A stretch of DNA of 64,000 nucleotides from Criblamydia sequanensis CRIB-18 (GTDB taxonomy: Bacteria; Chlamydiota; Chlamydiia; Chlamydiales; Criblamydiaceae): positions 248,001-312,000 of the forward strand of contig NZ_CCEJ010000003.1 in the NCBI RefSeq assembly GCF_000750955.1, read 5' to 3'. Under the pieces are notes generated by a model. That model ran no database searches. It saw only the letters and a list, made by a program, of their open reading frames with translations, and was not told the origin of the DNA. A program made the translations under genes and the position numbers. Position 1 is the stretch's first letter. The number at the start of each line of letters is the position of its first letter. This document shows positions 34,214-43,754 of the stretch, piece by piece.

Positions 34214-36763
34214 TTAAGAAACTCCGCTTTCGGCAAACAAATTCATTTGCTCCTTATTTTCTATCATTTTCCGCGTAATTTTTTTCGGTGCTTTCGGTGT
34301 GAAGTTTATTTTTCGTGAATTGACCGATTCCAAGTCGACTAAAATTTCTTTACTTCTCTGAATTACTTCTAGGGGAAGGCCTGCGAGTTGGCCCACATGG
34401 ATGCCATAGCTTCTATCGGTAGACCCCTTTATAATCTTATGAAGGAAGAAAATCTGATCGCGCTCTTCATGCACGGCCACTGTGTAATTAACAGCTCCCG
34501 GTATTAATTCTTCAAGCTTTGTTAACTCAAAGTAATGAGTCGCAAATAAAGTCCTTGCTCTCTTACCTTCATGAAGCAGCAAGTACTCAGCTATTGACCA
34601 AGCAATTGAGATGCCATCATAGGTGCTTGTCCCTCTCCCTATCTCATCTAGAATCACAAGAGAGCGATCCGTGGCATGGTGAAGAATATGTGCCGATTCT
34701 GTCATCTCCACCATGAAAGTAGATTGGCCTCTTGCCAGGTCATCATGCGCACCGATACGTGTGAAGATTTTATCGACAATCCCAATTCTTGCATGTTCTG
34801 CGGGGACATAGCTTCCCATTTGAGCTAGGATCGTAATGAGTGCGACTTGCCTTATGTAGGTCGATTTCCCGGCCATATTCGGGCCTGTTAAGAGAATGAG
34901 CCTATGATCTTTATCGTCTAGCAAAGTGTCATTTGGAATAAATCTATCCAAACACTCGGAGGCTTCGATGATAGGATGGCGTCCGGCTTTAATTTCAATA
35001 ATAAAGCTATCTTCAACAATCGGGCATCTCCAACCTTTATTAGAGGCGGTAAGAGCAAGAGATTGCAGAGCGTCTAATTTTCCGAGGGCGTCCGCTGTTT
35101 GCATAACGGGCTTAAAAATTTTACATAACTCAATAAGCAAACCGGTAAATAAGCCCTGTTCTAGGGATGAAATTTTTTCTTCAGCGCTCAACACTTTTTC
35201 TTCAAAGCTTTTTAACTCATCTGAAATAAAACGCTCTCCGTTAACGAGCGTTTGTCTTCTTTGAAAAGAAGAGGGCATTTGATGCGCCTGCCCTTTACTG
35301 ACTTCAATATAATAGCCGAACATGCGATTGAAGCCGACTTTGAGTGTTTTAATGCCGAGCTTTTCTCTTAAGTCCGCTTGATAGCGAACAAGCCACTCAT
35401 CGCCATTGTCTCTTATGGTTTTTAGATCGTCTAATTCTTTGTTATAGCCGAAGCGAAAGATGTTACCGTCTGATAATCTTAAAGGCAAAGAGTCATTTAA
35501 AGCCTTGCTAAGAAGAGCGACTGTTTCAGGAAACAAATGGATGTTTGCTTCAATTTTTTGTAAAGTGGCGCTTGGAAATGCGTTTTCTTTTAAAAAATTT
35601 TTAATGTTTGGAAGCGATTGCAGTGATTGAAAAAGAGCGCCGACATCTCTTGGGGCGGCCGTTGCACTCGAGATCCGCATCATAAGACGCTCAAGATCTT
35701 TCACAAAATTAAGAAAATAACGAAGCGTTTCTAAAAATTTAGGTCCGTTAACAAAGACTTCAACTGCTTTTTGCCTTTCCTGAATGTGCTTTAATGAGAG
35801 AAGGGGCCTTTGTATCCAATCGGTTAGAAGCCTTCCGCCCATAGGGGTTAAAGTCTCATCTAGAATATGTAAAAGAGTGTTTTTTTGGCTTTTATCTTTT
35901 AGGGAATGAGTCAATTCAAGATTTCGAAGAGTCGCAGGATCAATGGATAGGAACTCATTTTCAGAAAGAGTCTTAACCGATTGAATGTGATCAAGGGACA
36001 AAAGTAAATTTTCTTTTAAGTATTTTAAAAGACAACCGCCTGCTTGAATCCCGGGATTCATCTCTTTTAAACCAAAACCATCGAGAGTAGCCGTCTTAAA
36101 ATGGCTAAGTAAAAAATGAACGCTGTTTTCAAATGAAAATTTCCAATTTTCTTCTCTTTGAATAAGCGGGTTGAAAGAGTGCTCCATGTCATGAAGCAAA
36201 TGAGAATAGTGTGAAGCAAATTTTTTCGAGACAATAATTTCACGTGGAAGAATTTTCCAAAGTTCATTTCTTAAATTTGAGATTGAATCAAATTCAACGA
36301 TGTAAAAAGCGCTTGTGGTTAAGTCAATAAAACTTAATCCAAAAAAAGAAGAAAATTCTGTGATTGCCGCAAAATAATTATTATTTTTTTCTTCAAGCAA
36401 GCTTGAATGAACCAAGGCTCCCGGCGACACAAAGCGAACCACTTCCCGCTTTACGATCCCTTTTGTTTCTTTGGGATCTTCAATTTGCTCCGCAATGGCG
36501 ACTCTAAACCCTTTTGCAATTAACTTATCTATATAAGATTCGCTAGCATGCGAGGGAATCCCTGCCATGGGAATTTCTTGTCTTTTAGTTAAAGTCAAAT
36601 CCAAGGTTTTAGATAGTAAAACCGCATCTTCGTTAAACGACTCATAAAAATCGCCCAATCTAAAAAGTAAAAGCGCGTCTCCCGCCTTTTCTTTGCAGGC
36701 ATACCACTGCGCCATCATAGGTGAAATTTTAGATTCAGGGTTTTTGGAATCCTCAAAACTCAT
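34214..36763 (-). CDS. mutS: DNA mismatch repair protein MutS
   Basis: MutS recognises mismatches and starts repair. The N-terminal mismatch-binding motif GDFYESF is at 37-43 (Phe39, Glu41), which identifies the MutS1 branch. The C-terminal ATPase has TGPNMAGKST near residue 625, the FMVEMTE signature and the Walker B box DEIGRGTSTYDG, and ends with the helix-turn-helix dimer region (GLPLEVIQRSKEIL). The length of 849 residues is typical. It is a separate unit: 155 bases divide it from the next gene downstream. Confidence 0.97.
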   Translation of the reverse strand: MSFEDSKNPESKISPMMAQWYACKEKAGDALLLFRLGDFYESFNEDAVLLSKTLDLTLTKRQEIPMAGIPSHASESYIDKLIAKGFRVAIAEQIEDPKETKGIVKREVVRFVSPGALVHSSLLEEKNNNYFAAITEFSSFFGLSFIDLTTSAFYIVEFDSISNLRNELWKILPREIIVSKKFASHYSHLLHDMEHSFNPLIQREENWKFSFENSVHFLLSHFKTATLDGFGLKEMNPGIQAGGCLLKYLKENLLLSLDHIQSVKTLSENEFLSIDPATLRNLELTHSLKDKSQKNTLLHILDETLTPMGGRLLTDWIQRPLLSLKHIQERQKAVEVFVNGPKFLETLRYFLNFVKDLERLMMRISSATAAPRDVGALFQSLQSLPNIKNFLKENAFPSATLQKIEANIHLFPETVALLSKALNDSLPLRLSDGNIFRFGYNKELDDLKTIRDNGDEWLVRYQADLREKLGIKTLKVGFNRMFGYYIEVSKGQAHQMPSSFQRRQTLVNGERFISDELKSFEEKVLSAEEKISSLEQGLFTGLLIELCKIFKPVMQTADALGKLDALQSLALTASNKGWRCPIVEDSFIIEIKAGRHPIIEASECLDRFIPNDTLLDDKDHRLILLTGPNMAGKSTYIRQVALITILAQMGSYVPAEHARIGIVDKIFTRIGAHDDLARGQSTFMVEMTESAHILHHATDRSLVILDEIGRGTSTYDGISIAWSIAEYLLLHEGKRARTLFATHYFELTKLEELIPGAVNYTVAVHEERDQIFFLHKIIKGSTDRSYGIHVGQLAGLPLEVIQRSKEILVDLESVNSRKINFTPKAPKKITRKMIENKEQMNLFAESGVS

Positions 36764-36961
36764 TTTTGCTCCGCTTTATTAGGCTCATTCAAAACTCCAT
36801 TCAATGGTTAAAATAGCTGTTATTTGAACAAAACCAGCCCATTTTCCAAAAAAAGCGACTTTCGAAAAAAGTCAATTCTAAAAACTTGTAAGGCTTATAG
36901 TTTTACCAAGATTGGATTCGATCGCGCAAGCAAAAAAAGAGAGTTTATTGAAAGGAGAGGT

Positions 36962-38017
36962 TTAAGGCTCAAGCTTTGTTTTAGAAAGAACCGATATTCC
37001 AAAAGATTTAAGGCTGTTTACCTCATGGAGGTGGGTCATAAGAACATGGACAGCCGTAACATCAAATTGCTTAAGTAGTTGACTTGCAAGAGCATAGTAG
37101 CTGATTTTTAAATTAGAATGTTGACATCTGTCTTTAGTGATGGGCTCGGGGTGGTAAAAAAGTATGCCGGAATTTTCTTTTGATAAGGCATTAAGAGAAT
37201 CGTGAAGATTTTTTTTACAATGACAACTTTTACTTAAAAACACATCCCCTTCTAAGCATCCTTGATGGATACGGAGCAAGCAGCCGTTTTTAATTTTTCC
37301 TTTGATAAGCGCAAAATGTTCGTTTTTTGTAATCTTATCCGCATAGGTTAAACAGGTGAAAGGGCCAAAAGCCGTATCCAGTTGTTTTTCATTTTTTATT
37401 TCAAGAAGCGCTTCGTAATAAAGACGGTAATGAATAATGTCTTTGATGTTTAAAATTGGGATATGGTGCTTTCTTGAAAAAAATTTAAGCTCCTCTTGAT
37501 TGGTAAGTTCGCCATCATTATTTAATATTTGGCAAATGACAGAAGAGCGATCCATTTTGGCAATATTCATAAGATCGACGGCGGCATCAGAGGGCGTTCT
37601 CTTTTCTAAAACACCATTTTGAGAGGCTTTTAAAGGAAAAATATGACCCGGTGTGACAAGATCATGGGGGGACGCCTTTGGGTGGATGGCGGTTTTTATG
37701 GTTTCGGCTCTATCTTGGGCTGAGCTTCCCGTTTTAATCTCTTTTTTATCAATGGATAGGGTAAAGGCGGTTTTACTATGCGATGAGCTAGACATTAATG
37801 GCAGCTTTAAAGACTCCACCTTATTTGGGTCTAAAGCTAAACAGATTAATCCTTTAGCTTCCGTTGACATAAAGTTAATGGCTTTTGAGGACACCTTTTC
37901 TGCCGGAAGAATAAGGTGGGCTTCATTATTTGCCGCTTCTTCATCGACTAAGATGACCATTTTGCCTTTTCTTAAAGAAACAAGCGCCGTATTGATCCTT
38001 TCTAGGGATTGTTCCAT
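36962..38017 (-). CDS. RibBA-like protein with degenerate active sites
   Basis: Both halves of a DHBP synthase/GTP cyclohydrolase II fusion can be aligned, yet key residues are missing. The DRENEGD acidic loop reads AANNEAH (about 28-34), the GHTEA motif reads TPSDA (about 141-145), and VICE reads VICQ (160-163). In the RibA half the three zinc cysteines are kept (254, 265, 267, in CLEGDVFLSKSCHC) but the GRGIGL region that normally follows is absent, and the protein is about 40-50 residues short. It is probably not a functional riboflavin enzyme; a regulatory or other role is possible. The start is uncertain: GTG 38026 and TTG 38029 are also in frame. Confidence 0.75.
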   Translation of the reverse strand: MEQSLERINTALVSLRKGKMVILVDEEAANNEAHLILPAEKVSSKAINFMSTEAKGLICLALDPNKVESLKLPLMSSSSHSKTAFTLSIDKKEIKTGSSAQDRAETIKTAIHPKASPHDLVTPGHIFPLKASQNGVLEKRTPSDAAVDLMNIAKMDRSSVICQILNNDGELTNQEELKFFSRKHHIPILNIKDIIHYRLYYEALLEIKNEKQLDTAFGPFTCLTYADKITKNEHFALIKGKIKNGCLLRIHQGCLEGDVFLSKSCHCKKNLHDSLNALSKENSGILFYHPEPITKDRCQHSNLKISYYALASQLLKQFDVTAVHVLMTHLHEVNSLKSFGISVLSKTKLEP

Positions 38018-38182
38018 GTCTTGCACCAATTTTAAAAAAAATTATTTGAAAAGCTAAGTTTTGAGTAATCGCGAAAATAAAAAAAATATTTTACACTGTC
38101 AACAAATATAATTTCGTTTATGAAGTTAGGTATTTTCTAGGAAAGCCCAAGAAACGTTAATTTCAGGTTTAAGGGAAAGTAA

Positions 38183-40354
38183 ATGAGATCCTTAAGAATC
38201 ATAAGTTTTTTTTGCCTTCTGGCATTATTTAATGCAGAGGCAGATGAAGTTAAAAAAGAACCTTGTCCTTCTCCATTTTGTTTAGAACCCAATTGGTGGG
38301 GCTATTTCGAATCGGATAAAGATCTTAATGACAAAATTTTAGAGGCCGTCAAAGAGCTTGAAAAGCTTCAAAATAAAATGCCGGAAGATATGCAGCAAGA
38401 GACTTTACCATTTGTCAATCAAGTGGCTGTAAATTTGAATGCGTTGCCTGAAATTAAAAATTTGAAAGTGGAGATGCCGGAACCTAAGACTTATTCTAAA
38501 AATTATTCCATCGACGAGTATATTGAGATTGCCGCACAAAATCATAACCTTTTAAAAGCAATTGATGAAGAAGAAAAAGAGCTAAACGAAGAAATAAGAA
38601 AGAATGCTAAGACAGAAAAGCAATTAGATGCTTTGATGGCCTCTTATAGAAAACTTACTAATAGAACAAATGAGCGGCTTTTGCAAGGGCTCAAGTTATA
38701 CTCTCTTCAATCAAGCTATGCTATAGAAAAACAAAAAGAGCGCCTTTTAAAAGAAAAGAAGAATGCGCTTTTAGAAGAGTCAAGAGCAAAAGAGCTTGAG
38801 CTTGCTTACGCGTTATCAAATCTTTCTATTACCGATTCTGAAAAACAGCTTAAAAAAAAGCTAGAGTCCCTAAAAAAAGACCTCTCCATGGCAGAGCTTG
38901 GCTCGCTTCATGCTGAAATGAGCGCCTCAAGCAAAGTCGGTGAGAGCTTAAAAAATGAAATGGCGGTTGAATACTCTCTCCAAAAAACTCTTTCCTCCTA
39001 CATCCATGAAGCTTTCATACGTCTTGATATTTTAAAGTCTCATGCAGAGATTTTTTTTAAAAAATGGCTCGATAAAAAAATTCCCAAAAATGACGCCCAA
39101 TTGGAGGAAAAGCTTTCAGAATGGTTGCTAGAATTAGAGGACATTCATCAAGAGCTTAAAGCTTGGAATCTAAAAGTTGAAACGACTTTTCAAGGACTTT
39201 TACATCATAATTTTGACAATACCTTATTTAATACCCCGAAAAGTGAAGAAGATCAAACCAATGAAACTTTTAAGCTATATGAGGTCGCGAATGAAAACTT
39301 AAACAACATCAATAAACTTAAAGGACAGTTGGCTGCGCTTTACCATCTTTCCCGGCAAATGGAGCGGATTCTTTATGAGAAATCGCCTTTCTTTCATTTC
39401 TTTTATTCCTTAAGCGATGCCTTTAGCGACTTTTATATTGAAACTAAAAAGTTCTTAAATCAAAGCATTATTAAAGTTGGGGATATCCCGATCACCCTTT
39501 CAAGCTTGATTGAAAGTTTTTTAATTGTTTCTTTTGCAGCTTTATTCTCCTTCTTTTTAAGAAAAGCTTTAAAGCGATTTTTGACTCATAAGGATAGGAT
39601 CTCTTTATCCTCTCTTTTTATCATCGATCGTTTAGTTCACTACCTTCTCATGCTAATCGGTATTGCCATTGCCTTAGCTAACCTTGGCTTAAATTTCAGC
39701 AGTCTCATGCTTGTTTTAGGAGCGTTGAGCGTCGGGATTGGATTTGGACTTCAAATGATTGTGAATAACTTTGTGAGCAGTCTAATTATTCTTTTTTCAA
39801 GAAACATTAAGGTAAACGATTACATTCAGTTATCTAGCGGAGAATGGGGTCAAGTTACGGATATCAACATTCAAAACACGATCATTAGAACCTCTGATGG
39901 AATTGAAGTGGTTGTCCCCAATTCTGAACTCATTGCGCAAAAATTTGTGAATTGGACTATGAAAGACCCTTATAAAAGATTGCATATTGCGTTTGGGGTA
40001 GCTTATGGTACGGATAAAGAGCTTGTAAAAAAAGCCGCCATGGAAGCGGCACTAGAGGTTCCAAGTACTATTTCCAATCACCCAAGGCTTGAAAATCCAA
40101 AGGTGGTGTTGAATAATTTTGGTGACAATGCCCTTGAATTCGAGTTGATTGTATGGGTTAATCTTTTAACTGCTAAAGGCTCGCATGGTTCGCTTTATTC
40201 AGGTTACAGATGGCATCTAGATGATGCGTTTTCAAAGTACGGTATTGTGATCCCTTTTCCTCAAAGGGATATTAGAGTTTATTCAGGTAATGGGTCTTCC
40301 AAGAAAAAAGAAGAAGAGGAAGATGGCTTTAAAAGCTTTGCGATAAAAACTTAA
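38183..40354 (+). CDS. MscS-family mechanosensitive channel with periplasmic domain
   Basis: A cleavable signal peptide (1-20) leads into a long coiled-coil periplasmic domain (about 60-430), as in MscK-type channels. Three membrane helices follow, around 436-460, 477-500 and 507-535. The last, GALSVGIGFGLQMIVNNF, is the pore helix of MscS, and the beta domain RNIKVNDYIQL...VVVPNSEL follows. It would open under membrane tension and protect the envelope during osmotic shock. A good ribosome binding site (AAGGGA) precedes the ATG. It is divergent from the RibBA-like gene. Confidence 0.9.
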   Translation: MRSLRIISFFCLLALFNAEADEVKKEPCPSPFCLEPNWWGYFESDKDLNDKILEAVKELEKLQNKMPEDMQQETLPFVNQVAVNLNALPEIKNLKVEMPEPKTYSKNYSIDEYIEIAAQNHNLLKAIDEEEKELNEEIRKNAKTEKQLDALMASYRKLTNRTNERLLQGLKLYSLQSSYAIEKQKERLLKEKKNALLEESRAKELELAYALSNLSITDSEKQLKKKLESLKKDLSMAELGSLHAEMSASSKVGESLKNEMAVEYSLQKTLSSYIHEAFIRLDILKSHAEIFFKKWLDKKIPKNDAQLEEKLSEWLLELEDIHQELKAWNLKVETTFQGLLHHNFDNTLFNTPKSEEDQTNETFKLYEVANENLNNINKLKGQLAALYHLSRQMERILYEKSPFFHFFYSLSDAFSDFYIETKKFLNQSIIKVGDIPITLSSLIESFLIVSFAALFSFFLRKALKRFLTHKDRISLSSLFIIDRLVHYLLMLIGIAIALANLGLNFSSLMLVLGALSVGIGFGLQMIVNNFVSSLIILFSRNIKVNDYIQLSSGEWGQVTDINIQNTIIRTSDGIEVVVPNSELIAQKFVNWTMKDPYKRLHIAFGVAYGTDKELVKKAAMEAALEVPSTISNHPRLENPKVVLNNFGDNALEFELIVWVNLLTAKGSHGSLYSGYRWHLDDAFSKYGIVIPFPQRDIRVYSGNGSSKKKEEEEDGFKSFAIKT

Positions 40355-40414
40355 AAAGTTTTGAGGGAATATTCAAAATGGATTATATAGCCTCTCTTTC
40401 ATTTCAGAGGATAT

Positions 40415-43069
40415 ATGAATTATTTTAGATTTTCTTTGTTTCTTTTCTTTCTTTTCGCACGATCACTAAATGCTTTAACTTTTTTAGAGGACTCTTTAGT
40501 TGAGATTACAAAAGGGGACCATCAAACTTTAATAAGAGCTGAAAGCCATGTTTTTTTTAAATGCTCTGAATTAAAGAAAGAAAACGTCTTAGATATTCAG
40601 TTCTCAAAAGAAGATGGAACCGTTTTCCTTTTAAATGAAGAAGATAAACCTTTACACATCGATGGGAAAATCATAACCAATGGAGCTTTAGAAGTCCTTT
40701 CTAGCGAAAGTGTTTTCTTAGGGGAAAAGTCTTCTCTTGAAGTGCATGGGTTAAGAATAACTTCTGAAAAAACCATATCTCATCAGGGACGGATCTTTAG
40801 CCCAAGCGAAAAGGTTTGCTTAACCGCAAAAGAAATTTTCCTTAAAGACGATTCCAAAATTGATACTTCAGGAGAAAGCCTCGGAGGGGATGTTTATATA
40901 GGAGGGGGATGGCATGGTAAAGACCCTTTGATTCGAAACTCTGACATCGTGTCCATGGATCGAAAGGCTATTATTATTACCGATGCTAAAACAAACGGGA
41001 AAGCCGGGGATGTCGTTCTGTTTTCTAAAGATCAAATGCTTTTTCTTGGCACGATTCATGTTAGAGGAATGGAACAGGGAGGCAATATCGAGGTCTCTTC
41101 GGCACAAAAATTATTTTTTGATGGTTCTATTGACGCCCACTCCGATTCAGGTCTTGACGGCTCTTTACTCATTGACCCTGAAACTATAACTATTCAAGCA
41201 ACGGGAGCCAATATTGACGGTCTTGGTCTTGGCAATGATATTACAACAGCAAACGAACTTTCAAACCCATTAGTGTTTCCTGGAGTCAATAGTATAATTA
41301 CTTCAGGAGCCGTCAACTCTCTTTTGACAGGCGGCGTTTCGATGACGCTTGCAGCTGTCACCTCTATTACTGTGGCAAGTCCAATTACAGCAACAGGGGT
41401 TGTCACAAGCTTAACTTTTGATGCACCGACACTTTACTTGAATCAGCCTATTTCCTTACCAAGCGGGGGTGTGATTAATGGTACTGCTACAGTTGTTAAT
41501 GTAGGTCCCGCAGGCTCAATTCAAAACGCGGTTGATGCCGCAGCTCCCGGTTCGACTGTTAATATTGCTCCGGGAACTTATGTTGAAGAAGTTTATATCA
41601 ATAAAGACCTTACCCTAAATGGCAGTGGAAGAGATAACACGACCATTCTCTGCCCAACTTTAATGACGCCTTTAAATAACACCTTTGTTTTTACAATTAA
41701 TGGGGCGACCTATCACCCTATCGTTTTGGCAGAAGATGCGAATAATATCAATATCCAGAATTTGACAGTCGATGGCAATAGCCAGGCGAGCAATTTTTTA
41801 AGCTTCCGGTTTGTAGGTATCGGCTACCATAATGCCAGCGGCATTATTCAAAATAATCGGGTTACAAATGTAGAAGATAGCTTCCCTGGAGGAGGAGCCC
41901 AGCATGGCTTTGCTATTTTGGGAGCGATTGATCTTGGGGCTCATGTGATTCAAGTGATGGATAATATCGTTGATAGATTCCAAAAGCAAGGGATCACCAT
42001 GAGAGGCAATTTAACGGCTGTGATTTCAGGAAACACGGTGACAGGCGAAGATCCGCCTTCTCTTGCCACTTTAAATGGCATTGTCATCCAAAATGGCGCC
42101 CATGCAATCATCATAAATAACACGGTGGCAGATATTATTTCTGCAACCCCGGGTGTGGATTCAGTGGGGATCTTTTTAATTGGTGCCGCACCCAATTCGA
42201 CGGTGACAAGCAATTCTATTAGCAATGGAAATATTGGCGTTTATAGCATTAATGCCGGAAATAACTTTAATATCGCGAATAATATTATCGCAGGGCATTC
42301 TTCACTTGGTGTCTATGTTCAAGATACTACAGGCTTAACCACTATTTTGAGTAATACGATTGATTGCGTTGGTTCTGTATCAACCGCTAATGTTGAAGTT
42401 TTGAATCCCGATACCGGAATGCCGATAGGAAAGGTGTTCTTGGACCCGCCAACTTATAATGTCTACTTGCTAAGTTCAACCAATCAGCCTTATCATTTTT
42501 CGAATAATACCTTTTTAAATTGCAACGTCGGACTTGCAGCTGAAGGAAATGGCGTTTTAGGCCCTCAAGTGAACATGAATAGCGATAGCTTTACAGGTCA
42601 AGACTTTTACATACAGTTAATCAATAACCCGAATAATATTTGGCCAAGCACAGCTTCTGTTTCTTTCGACGGTTTAATGTCCGGATTTATTACTTTTGAG
42701 CAATATCTTGAGATTCAATCAAAGTTAGTCGGAAATTTTCAAGACCCGGCCCTGGGCATTATTCTGGAGTTTATAGAACCGTTGCCCCCGGATCCTCCGG
42801 AAACTTTTATTGGGGAACTCAGGAAAGACAAATTCTTAAATAGAACCGAATATTGCCTTCGAGCGACTTGGACTAATAGTCCAAGCCCTAACGTTGTGGC
42901 TTATAGAATTTATTTCAACGGTCAACTGGTTAAGGAAGTTCCGGCAAACGCTCCTCATACTTTTATTACAGAGTTAAAAAATAAGTCGGATGCCTATAGA
43001 TACAGTATAACTGCCGTAAATAATATGGGGCTTGAAAGCGATCCAACACCTATTGAGGTGATCCAATGA
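40415..43069 (+). CDS. Secreted beta-helix adhesin-like protein with FnIII C-terminus
   Basis: A signal peptide (1-21) is followed by a filamentous-haemagglutinin-like beta region ending in GSLLIDPETITI (about 248-259). The next section is a right-handed beta-helix of the NosD/pectin-lyase type: AVDAAAPGSTVNIAPGTY (about 370-388), then many I.NN.I/V.N repeats. The C-terminal 90 residues resemble a fibronectin type III domain (ATWTNSPS..VVAYRIYFNG). It lacks chlamydial Pmp GGAI repeats and an autotransporter barrel. Cell-surface adhesion or glycan binding is a likely role. Its stop overlaps the start of the next gene (ATGA), so both are made together. Confidence 0.82.
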   Translation: MNYFRFSLFLFFLFARSLNALTFLEDSLVEITKGDHQTLIRAESHVFFKCSELKKENVLDIQFSKEDGTVFLLNEEDKPLHIDGKIITNGALEVLSSESVFLGEKSSLEVHGLRITSEKTISHQGRIFSPSEKVCLTAKEIFLKDDSKIDTSGESLGGDVYIGGGWHGKDPLIRNSDIVSMDRKAIIITDAKTNGKAGDVVLFSKDQMLFLGTIHVRGMEQGGNIEVSSAQKLFFDGSIDAHSDSGLDGSLLIDPETITIQATGANIDGLGLGNDITTANELSNPLVFPGVNSIITSGAVNSLLTGGVSMTLAAVTSITVASPITATGVVTSLTFDAPTLYLNQPISLPSGGVINGTATVVNVGPAGSIQNAVDAAAPGSTVNIAPGTYVEEVYINKDLTLNGSGRDNTTILCPTLMTPLNNTFVFTINGATYHPIVLAEDANNINIQNLTVDGNSQASNFLSFRFVGIGYHNASGIIQNNRVTNVEDSFPGGGAQHGFAILGAIDLGAHVIQVMDNIVDRFQKQGITMRGNLTAVISGNTVTGEDPPSLATLNGIVIQNGAHAIIINNTVADIISATPGVDSVGIFLIGAAPNSTVTSNSISNGNIGVYSINAGNNFNIANNIIAGHSSLGVYVQDTTGLTTILSNTIDCVGSVSTANVEVLNPDTGMPIGKVFLDPPTYNVYLLSSTNQPYHFSNNTFLNCNVGLAAEGNGVLGPQVNMNSDSFTGQDFYIQLINNPNNIWPSTASVSFDGLMSGFITFEQYLEIQSKLVGNFQDPALGIILEFIEPLPPDPPETFIGELRKDKFLNRTEYCLRATWTNSPSPNVVAYRIYFNGQLVKEVPANAPHTFITELKNKSDAYRYSITAVNNMGLESDPTPIEVIQ

Positions 43070-43635
43070 TTAAAAAATGGATTGGAATAGTTTTAGTAGC
43101 TCTTAGCACTGAACTTTCTTCAGTAGAGTTTGAATCAACCACTTTTGAAGCTAGAGTTTCAGCCTTTGTCCCTGTATCCCATCGATTTAGAGGAATATAT
43201 GGAAATGTTATGCCCTCTTATGGCGCTGAAGTGAACACTTTCTTTAATGAAGGAAGAGCGTTTTGGCTTAATTTCGACTGGCTTTCAAAAAGCGGCTCTT
43301 CGATCGGATGCGGGGGCAATGATACCAAAGTTAAATTTGCTATCCTGAGCTTGGGGTATAAAAAAATGATCCCTCTACCGTTTGCTCAATTTTATTGGGG
43401 GTTAGGGGGTGTCCTTTCTGAAATCAATGTTAAAAATAGAAGGGATGATTTTAGAGAAAAAGTCAGTCGTTTTTCACCGGGTCTTGTTTTAAAATCCGGT
43501 TTCTATATCCCAATTCAAAGAACTTATTTTGCCAATTTTTTTGCGGATTATTACGTTCAGCCGGGGGTTTTTAAAACGAGTGTCGATATCGGGGGGTTGA
43601 GAGCCGGTGTGGGAGTGGGTATTCAATTCTACTAA
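43066..43635 (+). CDS. Small outer-membrane beta-barrel-like protein
   Basis: The first 20 residues are a signal peptide-like segment. The rest alternates aromatic and small residues in beta strands (FWLNFDWLSK, AQFYWGLGGV, YFANFFADYY) and ends GVGIQFY with an aromatic last residue, as expected for a BamA-assembled barrel. It is 189 residues, in the size range of 8-stranded barrels. The start overlaps the stop of the adhesin-like gene by four bases, so the two products may work together, for example as surface anchor or secretion aid for the adhesin. The barrel assignment is by pattern only. Confidence 0.7.
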   Translation: MIKKWIGIVLVALSTELSSVEFESTTFEARVSAFVPVSHRFRGIYGNVMPSYGAEVNTFFNEGRAFWLNFDWLSKSGSSIGCGGNDTKVKFAILSLGYKKMIPLPFAQFYWGLGGVLSEINVKNRRDDFREKVSRFSPGLVLKSGFYIPIQRTYFANFFADYYVQPGVFKTSVDIGGLRAGVGVGIQFY

Positions 43636-43683
43636 CGTAGGAGATTCTATCGCCTGAATTAGTAAATTTTTTATTTTAATTAA

Positions 43684-43721
43684 GTAAGTAAATTGTTGTT
43701 TTATTTAGTAGCATTACTTAC
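43684..43721. repeat. Inverted repeat GTAAGTAA / TTACTTAC
   Basis: Two perfect 8-base arms (43684-43691 and 43714-43721) are separated by 22 bases and lie 33 bases before the next start codon. There is no T tract, so it is not a usual terminator. An operator is possible, but chance in AT-rich DNA is also plausible. Confidence 0.35.
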
Positions 43722-43754
43722 GATATTTCCTTTTAATAAAAAGGAATTATTATC

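Noticed and set aside
36824-37078. Plus-strand frame of 84 codons between mutS and the RibBA-like gene
   Set aside because: Starts with TTG without a ribosome binding site, is very Lys/Arg-rich, and overlaps the RibBA-like gene antisense by over 100 bases.
38107-38112. TATAAT upstream of the MscS gene
   Set aside because: No acceptable -35 element 16-18 bases before it; in AT-rich DNA the hexamer alone means little.
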